Origin: RGIG9060 sp036307825
GTDB lineage: Bacteria > Spirochaetota > Spirochaetia > Treponematales > Treponemataceae
NCBI GenBank assembly: GCA_036307825.1
Contig: JAXJWW010000065.1
Coordinates: forward strand, 1 to 11,958
Direction of reading: 5' to 3'
DNA length: 11,958 bases
Positions 6,909 to 11,958 of this stretch are shown one piece after another. Made by a program: the position numbers and the translations under genes. Under the pieces are notes generated by a model, which saw only the letters and a program-made list of their open reading frames with translations, searched no databases and was not told the origin of the DNA. The first letter of the stretch is position 1, and the number at the start of each line of letters is the position of its first letter.

Positions 6909-8336
6909 ATGAAAAATATGCTATCCTTTTTATTTTTATTAGTTTTATGTTTTTTGGTTAGTCAAAATCTTTTGGCTAGTTCGTCAATTTCACTTGCTCA
7001 CAATTACGAAAGCAAAAATGAAAAACAAGACTTGAGTTTCTTCCTAAAAAATTCAAATTTTGCTTCCAATATTTTTGTTGAAGTGTTACCAAATCCTCAA
7101 ATTAAAAACTGGGGAATAAAACAATCTGAAAAAACATTTTCGTTTTTAATTGGAAACATTAGTTTTTCCGGAATTAAATCAAGATTGAACAATCCTCTTT
7201 GGACAAGTGTAAATCCACTTAGAGTTTTTTCTACTCCAAAACTTTTTAATTCAGCACAACTTCCAACGGGAATTTCAGATTCTGAAAATTATTCAATTTT
7301 TGCAAAATATAATCCTATTTTTGAAAATGAATTTTTGGGAATTCTAAATGAATTTGAACTTTATTCAATTTGGACACCAAAAGAAAATGGTGGAGATTTT
7401 TTAACTTCTATAATTTTACCCTTTTACACTAAAAATTATAAATTAAATTTGTCTTCAAATTTTGCAAGTTCCGTTGCAGAATTATCCAGCACATCTTGGT
7501 ACATGTCTTCTCAATTTTTTGAAAATCAGCGATTAAACAAATTTTTGCAAGAAATAAATTTTTTATCTCGTTACATTTCATTTTATTCGGGATTTTGTTT
7601 TTCTTCTGACCCTTTTGAAAAATATAAATTTTACACAAGAAATGATTTTACATTAAATTTTGATATTACAAAAAAAGTAAAATACGAAACCGAAGCGAGA
7701 TTTTTTTATTCGCAAAATGATTTTATTAGTTTGAGCGGAAAAATTCTAAAAACGCCTTTGAGTTTTGCAATTTTGCCTAAAATCACTTTTAAAACAGGCA
7801 CAAGCAATTTGATTTTTGCCTTAGGCTATGATTATTCACTTTCTTATTCGGAAGGGAAAGAACAGGTAAGTTTTACAGAACAAAATTATCAATTTGCTTT
7901 CAAATTTGAAACTCTAAAATGGAATTTAACTTCTAAGTTCAAATATTTTTTTGAAGAACAAAACTTTGAATTTTACAATTCTGCCTTTATTCATTTTATT
8001 ACAACAGAAAAAATGATTTTAAGCGATTCCCTATGGATAAAAATTTTACTTTCAAAAATAAATGAAGACTTTGAAATTTCTTGTGGCACAAAACTTAATG
8101 GAAGTTTTTTTACAAAAATTGGTTCTATAAATAGTGAAGTTTCTTCAAAATTAGTTGCTGATTTACAAAAAGACAAAATAGATTTAACTTGTAAAGCAAA
8201 ACTTTCTTGGAAATCTTTATGGATAAGTGCAGATTTTTCAGATATTGAATTTGATATTTCTGAAGAAACAAAAAAAGGCGACTCCAACAAGGGAATCACC
8301 TTTTCAATATCATCTGGATTTACACTCAATTACTAA
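6909..8336 (+). CDS. exported, probable outer-membrane beta-barrel protein of unknown function
   Basis: I do not recognise the family. The 475-residue product has a clear signal peptide: MKN, a hydrophobic core at about 4-18, and likely cleavage after LLA near residue 23. The mature part is rich in Ser, Phe, Asn, Lys and Tyr. It is made of many 8-12-residue segments with alternating polar and hydrophobic/aromatic residues, for example YKLNLSSNFASS, FTLNFDI, NLIFALGYDYSLSY, WNLTSKFKYFF and ITFSISSGFTLNY. No long helices or internal membrane helices are visible. It ends in Tyr, and a terminal aromatic residue on the last strand is the usual BAM-dependent outer-membrane signature. About 14-18 strands are plausible. 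AAGGAT (6898-6903) is the SD. The gene stands alone and its stop overlaps the nagB stop. Barrel type is an inference from strand pattern; function, such as porin or fatty-acid channel, cannot be told. Confidence 0.8.
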   Translation: MKNMLSFLFLLVLCFLVSQNLLASSSISLAHNYESKNEKQDLSFFLKNSNFASNIFVEVLPNPQIKNWGIKQSEKTFSFLIGNISFSGIKSRLNNPLWTSVNPLRVFSTPKLFNSAQLPTGISDSENYSIFAKYNPIFENEFLGILNEFELYSIWTPKENGGDFLTSIILPFYTKNYKLNLSSNFASSVAELSSTSWYMSSQFFENQRLNKFLQEINFLSRYISFYSGFCFSSDPFEKYKFYTRNDFTLNFDITKKVKYETEARFFYSQNDFISLSGKILKTPLSFAILPKITFKTGTSNLIFALGYDYSLSYSEGKEQVSFTEQNYQFAFKFETLKWNLTSKFKYFFEEQNFEFYNSAFIHFITTEKMILSDSLWIKILLSKINEDFEISCGTKLNGSFFTKIGSINSEVSSKLVADLQKDKIDLTCKAKLSWKSLWISADFSDIEFDISEETKKGDSNKGITFSISSGFTLNY

Positions 8337-9136
8337 AATGAATTATCTAGATTTTCACTTTCAATTTCAAGAAAGTATTTTACAGTTTTCATTTTTAACT
8401 CGTCAGTAGAAGCTTCATCACAAACAATTACAGATTTTTTGTGCATTTGCAATGCAGTTACAGTCCACATTTGAGAAACGCTACCTTCAACAGCTTGTTG
8501 TAAAGCCATTGCTTTGTTATGCCCCGTAATCAAAATTACAACTTCTTCTGCATCAGTAATTGTTCCAACACCAACAGTTAAAGCGGTATTTGGAACTTGA
8601 GTAATATCACCATCAAAGAATCTTGAATTAACTTGAATAGTTTCTTGTGTTAAAGTTTTTACTCGAGTTCTAGAAACCAAAGAAGAACCTGGTTCGTTAA
8701 AAGCGATATGTCCATCAACACCAACTCCACCTAAGAAAAGTTTGATTCCACCGTAAGAAGCAATCGCCTTTTCGTAAGCGCTACACTCAGCCTCTAAATC
8801 AGAAGCCATACCGTTCAAAATATGAACATTATCCTTTTTAATGTTTATTTTACTAAAAAAGTTGTCCCACATAAATCTATGATAACTTTGTGGATGATCT
8901 TCTGGTAAACCAACATATTCATCCATGTTGAAAGTTACAACATGTTCAAAAGAAACTTTTCCTTCTTCGTAAAGTTTGATAAGTTCATTATATGTTCCCA
9001 AAGGTGTACTTCCTGTAGGAAGACCAAGAACAAATGGCTTTTTTGCAGTAGGGTTAAAATCATTTATCCTTTTTGCAATATGATTTGCAGCCCAAACACT
9101 ACATTTATCATAATCATCTTGAATTATTACTCGCAT
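8333..9136 (-). CDS. nagB: glucosamine-6-phosphate deaminase
   Basis: NagB converts glucosamine-6-phosphate to fructose-6-phosphate and ammonia, linking amino-sugar and peptidoglycan breakdown to glycolysis. The 267-residue product is essentially the E. coli length and aligns without gaps at the key sites: phosphate-binding GLPTGSTP (38-45), D72 in NMDEY, D141 and H143 in GVDGHIAFNEPG, and E148. Residues corresponding to the E. coli allosteric GlcNAc-6-phosphate site (S151, R158, K160, Y254) are all present. The enzyme is therefore likely of the hexameric, allosterically activated type. ATG 9136 has a strong AGGAGGA (9148-9142, minus strand) in front. It follows the permease gene by 33 bases and is probably cotranscribed, although the AT-rich gap could hold its own -10 box. 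No nagA or NagR-type gene is in the window. Its 3' end overlaps the opposing gene by four bases. Confidence 0.97.
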   Translation of the reverse strand: MRVIIQDDYDKCSVWAANHIAKRINDFNPTAKKPFVLGLPTGSTPLGTYNELIKLYEEGKVSFEHVVTFNMDEYVGLPEDHPQSYHRFMWDNFFSKINIKKDNVHILNGMASDLEAECSAYEKAIASYGGIKLFLGGVGVDGHIAFNEPGSSLVSRTRVKTLTQETIQVNSRFFDGDITQVPNTALTVGVGTITDAEEVVILITGHNKAMALQQAVEGSVSQMWTVTALQMHKKSVIVCDEASTDELKMKTVKYFLEIESENLDNSF

Positions 9137-9169
9137 AGAAATCCTCCTCGAATAATATATATAATAAGT

Positions 9170-10474
9170 TTAATCTTCTTTTTTAGAAATTGGTATAATC
9201 AAGTTAAGAATGATACCAATCAATGTTGCAAGAGCTACTCCACCTAAAGAAAATTTGAAGCTCTGACCAACAGAGAACTCTAACATTCCGCCACCAATAC
9301 CAATAACCATAATTACAGAACTAATTGTTAGGTTGCGTTTATCTTTGTAATCAACGCCACTTTCTACGATTGTTCTAAGTCCACTTGAAGCAATCAATCC
9401 GTAAAGTAACATTGAAATTCCGCCCATAACAGGACCTGGAATTGTTTGAATGATTGCACCAAATTTTTGCACAAAAGAAAGAAGTACAGCGATTACTGCA
9501 GCACCACCGATAACCCAAACACTATAAACTTTTGTGATAGCCATAACACCAACATTTTCACCGTAAGTTGTGTTTGGAGGTCCACCCCAAAGAGCAGCCC
9601 AAGCAGTTGCAACACCATCACCTAAAAGAGTTTTGTGCAATCCTGGATCTTTATAGAAATCCCGACCTACAACTTTAGAAGTTACCAAAGTATCTCCAAG
9701 ATGTTCACAAATTGTTGCCAAAGAAACGATGATAAATGTTAAAATTGGAACTAAAGCAAATTTTGGAGCAAGCCAGAAGTATGAACCATCTGCCGCTTTT
9801 TGTAAGAAAGGAAGTCCAAACCAGGAAGCTTCTTTTACAGCAGAAAAATCGATAAGTTTGTATGCAGGAAAGAAACATCCCATTATAAGAGTGAATAAAT
9901 ATCCACCAACCAAACCAATCAAAATTGAAATTGTGTTAAAGAATCCTTTTAAGAAAATTGTTGCAATAATCGCAATTGCCAAAGTTACAATAGCAATTGA
10001 AAAATAAACTAAGGAATATTCGCCGTTGTTATACATTGCAGATTGCATTGCAGTTGGTGCTAAATTCAACCCGATAACAATAATAACCGAACCAATTACA
10101 ACTGGAGGAAGTGCTTTATCAAGCCAATTTTTACCAGCAATTCTGATAATTCCAGCTACGATAGCATAGAACAAACCAGCACACATTGCACCACCAAGTG
10201 CATAAGCCATTCCATATTTGTCAGCAATTCCAATTAAAGCAGGAATAAAAGCAAAAGAAGAACCAAGGAATGCAGGAACTTTTGCTGATGTTATTAAAAT
10301 GTAAATTAAAGTACCTGTTCCAGCTGTAAAAAGTGCAGTTGAAGGACTTAATCCAGTTAATAAAGGAACAAGAATTGTTGCTCCAAACATTGCAAAAACA
10401 TGCTGAAAACTCAATGGAATCCAGCGAGCTAAACTAGGCCTGTCATGTGGCCCTAAAATTTCTGTATCTTTCAT
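9170..10474 (-). CDS. uraA: NCS2-family nucleobase permease, probably uracil:proton symporter
   Basis: This 434-residue polytopic inner-membrane protein has about 12-14 hydrophobic segments in the 7+7 inverted repeat of NCS2 transporters. It imports a nucleobase, most likely uracil, with protons for salvage. Diagnostic parts are LSFQHVFAMFGATILVP (21-37, uracil-permease type), the substrate-site segment CEHLGD (256-261, E257 equivalent to UraA E241), GGPPNTTYGENVGV (297-310, E306 equivalent to UraA E290) and PGPVMGGISMLLYG (346-359). D261 stands where E. coli UraA has H245; to my recollection Asp there is found in purine-type NCS2 members and in many Gram-positive uracil-type permeases. Substrate is therefore likely but not certain. 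ATG 10474 lacks any SD and lies six bases after a promoter-like TATAAC. nagB follows after 33 bases. No pyr attenuator or purine riboswitch is seen upstream. Confidence 0.88.
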   Translation of the reverse strand: MKDTEILGPHDRPSLARWIPLSFQHVFAMFGATILVPLLTGLSPSTALFTAGTGTLIYILITSAKVPAFLGSSFAFIPALIGIADKYGMAYALGGAMCAGLFYAIVAGIIRIAGKNWLDKALPPVVIGSVIIVIGLNLAPTAMQSAMYNNGEYSLVYFSIAIVTLAIAIIATIFLKGFFNTISILIGLVGGYLFTLIMGCFFPAYKLIDFSAVKEASWFGLPFLQKAADGSYFWLAPKFALVPILTFIIVSLATICEHLGDTLVTSKVVGRDFYKDPGLHKTLLGDGVATAWAALWGGPPNTTYGENVGVMAITKVYSVWVIGGAAVIAVLLSFVQKFGAIIQTIPGPVMGGISMLLYGLIASSGLRTIVESGVDYKDKRNLTISSVIMVIGIGGGMLEFSVGQSFKFSLGGVALATLIGIILNLIIPISKKED

Positions 10475-10480
10475 AAATTC

Positions 10481-10509
10481 GTTATAACACTAAAATAATT
10501 TTTTTTAAA
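10481..10509 (-). promoter_or_regulatory. candidate uraA promoter giving a leaderless mRNA
   Basis: On the minus strand: TTTAAA (10509-10504), 17 bases, TATAAC (10486-10481) with an extended -10 TG one base upstream. The ATG of uraA starts six bases after the -10 box, where transcription itself is expected to begin. The -35 box overlaps the stop codon of the ABC remnant. A bulged hairpin (CACT/AGTG with an A4/T4 extension) overlaps the spacer. Confidence 0.55.
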
Positions 10510-10642
10510 GTGCTGAATAAGAATTTTCTACAATTTTTCCGTCTAAAATTCGAATAATATGATTTGCTAAATTCATAATTTTTGAATCGTGGGTTGAAAA
10601 GATAAAAGTTGTATTCAAATCTCTGTTAATTTCTTGAATCAT
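10505..10642 (-). pseudogene. C-terminal remnant of a LolD/MacB-type ABC transporter ATPase
   Basis: The minus strand reads 45 codons from ATG 10642 to TAA 10505. Residues 1-23 (MIQEINRDLNTTFIFSTHDS) and the continuation KIMNLANHIIRILDGKIVEN match the last part of LolD/MacB-family ATPases: the helix after the D-loop, the switch strand with H-loop histidine (H18), and the closing RILDGKIV strands. Walker A, Q-loop, signature motif, Walker B and D-loop are all missing; only about one fifth of a normal 220-230-residue ATPase remains. The upstream frame is closed by the stop of the 93-residue gene 15 bases before the ATG, so this is not a frame error within the window. A weak GGAA precedes the ATG, so translation of the fragment cannot be excluded, but ATPase function can. 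Confidence 0.75.
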
Positions 10643-10657
10643 CTTTTTTTCCAAAAA

Positions 10658-10939
10658 TTATACTAAGTTTTTCCCACCATCAAAAGATGAATCTTTCAAA
10701 TCTTGGGAATTTGATTTATTCTCCAAATGAATAGATTCCATAGCTTTCGTTAATAGTTCCTTAAAGGAAGAATTGTCAGGTTCATTATTTACTTGATTAT
10801 TAAAATTTGAGTATTCCTCAGCCAAACGATTAATTTCCGCTATAATTTTTTTCTGTTCTTCTTTTGAATATGGTCGTATTGGTAAAATTTTTGTTGTGTT
10901 ATAACTAATTCTTTGAATACCTTCTATTCTATCTATCAT
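10658..10939 (-). CDS. hypothetical 93-residue protein
   Basis: I do not recognise this protein. It is small, soluble-looking and highly polar, with no signal peptide or membrane helix. Residues 1-24 (MIDRIEGIQRISYNTTKILPIRPY) look structured. Residues 25-42 (SKEEQKKIIAEINRLAEE) form an amphipathic helix with heptad-like spacing, suggesting a short coiled coil. The rest is Asn/Ser/Lys-rich with one further possible helix around 58-72. Support for a real gene: SD AAGGT (10952-10948) eight bases before ATG 10939, a TATAAT box at 10998-10993, and codon use like the neighbours. It ends 15 bases before the ABC remnant's ATG and in the same frame, so it may have taken over the position of the lost part of that gene. 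A small regulatory or partner-binding protein is possible, but no function is claimed. Confidence 0.65.
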   Translation of the reverse strand: MIDRIEGIQRISYNTTKILPIRPYSKEEQKKIIAEINRLAEEYSNFNNQVNNEPDNSSFKELLTKAMESIHLENKSNSQDLKDSSFDGGKNLV

Positions 10940-10992
10940 AAAAATTCACCTTCAAAAAAAATTTCAAATCAATTATAAACTATCACTCTATC

Positions 10993-11023
10993 ATTATACG
11001 CTATAGTAAATTTTTTTCTACAA
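10993..11023 (-). promoter_or_regulatory. candidate -10 region for the 93-residue gene
   Basis: A perfect TATAAT lies at 10998-10993 on the minus strand within TAGCGTATAAT, sharing TAGCGTATA with the ftsH promoter region. The -35 is poor: TTGTAG at 11023-11018 with a 19-base spacer is the best I find. The predicted start leaves a leader of about 45 bases. Confidence 0.35.
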
Positions 11024-11032
11024 ATTTTTTAT

Positions 11033-11061
11033 TTGCAACTACATTATTCTCATGATAAAAT
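11033..11061 (+). promoter_or_regulatory. candidate promoter for the dCache sensor gene
   Basis: TTGCAA (11033-11038), 17 bases, TAAAAT (11056-11061). Transcription would start near 11067-11069, two to four bases before ATG 11071. There is no SD between the -10 box and the ATG, so the mRNA would be leaderless or nearly so. Confidence 0.5.
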
Positions 11062-11070
11062 GATAAAGTT

Positions 11071-11958
11071 ATGAAAAATGATAATTTTTATAAAATTTCT
11101 AAACGACGATTTTTTCTCATTCCCGGAATTTGTACGCTAATTCTATTTGTTGTTGCCATCTTTTTAATGAATCACTACACATCTAAAATGATGGAATCTC
11201 ATGTTACAGAAAATAACGAATATCTATTCGAAATAAATAAACATATTGCCACAACTATTGACGAAAGAATTTACACAAACTTAGTTTTGGTAAATTCAAT
11301 TTCAACAATGATAAACAATCCACAAGAATTTGAAAAACAAAAAATAGCAGATTTTCTAAAAGCTGGAAAAATTGAACACAACTTTATGAGAATTTCAATT
11401 ATAAAACCAGATGGAACTTACATCGAAAATGGAAAGGAAATCAATGTTTCTTCAAGGGAATATTTTAAAGAAGCTTTAAAAGGAAATCCTTATATTTCTG
11501 ATATTCTAACTTCTAAATTAACTGGCGAAGAAGTTATTATTTATGCTTCACCTATAAAAAACAGTCAGCAAGTTTTGGGAGTTTTAATTGGTGTTCAAAG
11601 TAAAGAATCACTCGAAGAATATTTGTCAATTCAGACATTTAATAATGAAGGTTTTACAAAAATTATTGATAAGAATGCAAACTACATTCTTTCATCAAAA
11701 TCAACAAAAAATGTAGTAACAAATGTTTATGATAAAATTAGTAATATTTGGCAAGACGAAGAAACCGGCAAAAATAGAATCAACGAAATTATTAAAAATA
11801 GAGAAACAGGTGTTTTCAGTTACACTTCTACTGATGAACAAGAATACACTTTAATTTATACACCAATGTCCCACAATAATTGGTATTTGTTTACAATGGT
11901 TCCATCTCACATTTTACCAAATAAAGAAGATGGTCATACTCAACTGATTTTTGTTTTA
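11071..11958 (+). CDS. membrane sensor with extracytoplasmic dCache domain, C-terminal output cut off
   Basis: The frame is open for 296 codons to the window edge. Residues 1-13 are basic and cytoplasmic, TM1 is about 14-33, and residues about 38-285 form an extracytoplasmic sensor. It has the dCache_1 pattern: a long helix, then the first PAS-like lobe (RISIIKPDGTYIENG, REYFKEALKGNPYISDI, IIYASPI, VLGVLIGVQSK), and a second lobe (GFTKIIDKNANYILSSKS, ETGVFSYTS, YTLIYTPMSHNNWYLFTMVPS). TLIYTPM followed by NWYLFTMVP is the usual end of such domains, and LIFVL at the edge is probably the start of TM2. dCache domains bind small ligands such as amino acids, sugars or organic acids and drive methyl-accepting chemotaxis, GGDEF/EAL or histidine-kinase outputs. 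The output is unseen. The wording of the second lobe reminds me of GGDEF proteins, but this is only an impression. Two upstream ATGs (11052, 11060) close within a few codons. Confidence 0.9.
   Translation, partial: MKNDNFYKISKRRFFLIPGICTLILFVVAIFLMNHYTSKMMESHVTENNEYLFEINKHIATTIDERIYTNLVLVNSISTMINNPQEFEKQKIADFLKAGKIEHNFMRISIIKPDGTYIENGKEINVSSREYFKEALKGNPYISDILTSKLTGEEVIIYASPIKNSQQVLGVLIGVQSKESLEEYLSIQTFNNEGFTKIIDKNANYILSSKSTKNVVTNVYDKISNIWQDEETGKNRINEIIKNRETGVFSYTSTDEQEYTLIYTPMSHNNWYLFTMVPSHILPNKEDGHTQLIFVL

Noticed and set aside
6948..6953. Possible lipoprotein cysteine (LVLC, C14) in the exported protein
   Set aside because: The cysteine sits in the middle of the hydrophobic core with Leu at -1 and is followed by more hydrophobic residues; cleavage after LLA near residue 23 fits better.
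9729..10007. A 92-codon plus-strand frame inside the permease gene
   Set aside because: It is an antisense shadow of a well-conserved NCS2 permease, with Lys/Ile-rich content mirroring the opposite strand.
10475..10660. A riboswitch or attenuator controlling uraA
   Set aside because: The stretch is occupied by the coding remnant of an ABC ATPase, and only about 30 bases separate it from uraA; no purine-aptamer or PyrR-type structure is visible.
10658..10939. The 93-residue product as FlgM, the anti-sigma-28 factor
   Set aside because: The N-terminus MIDRIEGIQ and small size are faintly FlgM-like and a sigma-28 promoter occurs elsewhere, but the C-terminal sigma-binding helices and their typical residues are not visible. 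I leave it unnamed.
11052..11062. Upstream ATG codons at 11052 and 11060 as starts for the dCache gene
   Set aside because: Both are in other frames and stop after two to four codons; ATG 11071 leads straight into the basic N-terminus and TM1.

Overview
The window is AT-rich, roughly one third G+C by eye, with A/T-ending codons throughout. It reads as ordinary chromosomal DNA of a motile bacterium, most likely a host-associated treponeme-like spirochete. That assignment is an inference. It rests on the flagellar chaperone pair behind a sigma-28-type promoter, the three-domain PolA, the divergent CoaE with a GKN P-loop, and an outer-membrane-type protein without recognisable relatives. No rRNA would confirm it. 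I see no insertion sequence, phage gene, tRNA, CRISPR array or defence system, and no gene-free stretch longer than 300 bases.

Layout. Positions 1-1114 (minus) hold the N-terminal 371 codons of ftsH, which runs off the left edge. A 217-base divergent intergenic region carries a candidate ftsH promoter on the minus strand and a very good sigma-28 (FliA) promoter on the plus strand. The latter reads into fliS and a FlgN-like chaperone gene (1332-2308), followed by a weak terminator. Next comes a plus-strand cluster (2390-6827): polA, coaE (overlapping the polA stop codon) and a membrane-anchored SPOR-domain protein, followed by a hairpin. A secreted, probably beta-barrel protein of unknown function (6909-8336) ends in a 4-base tail-to-tail overlap with nagB. 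nagB lies behind a uracil-permease-type NCS2 transporter gene (9170-10474); both are on the minus strand.

Upstream of the permease is a short patch of accessory character: a 45-codon remnant of a LolD/MacB-type ABC ATPase (10505-10642), preceded in the same frame by an unrecognised 93-residue protein (10658-10939). The window ends inside a plus-strand gene for a dCache-type membrane sensor (11071-11958), whose output domain lies beyond the edge.

How the genes relate. fliS and flgN serve flagellar export and should follow the late flagellar sigma factor. polA, coaE and the SPOR gene are a compact housekeeping transcription unit. uraA and nagB share a strand and a 33-base gap, pairing nucleobase uptake with amino-sugar catabolism. 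A recurring observation is that some genes have strong Shine-Dalgarno sites (ftsH, flgN, nagB), while uraA and the dCache gene have none and sit right behind promoter-like -10 boxes, which suggests leaderless or near-leaderless mRNAs.
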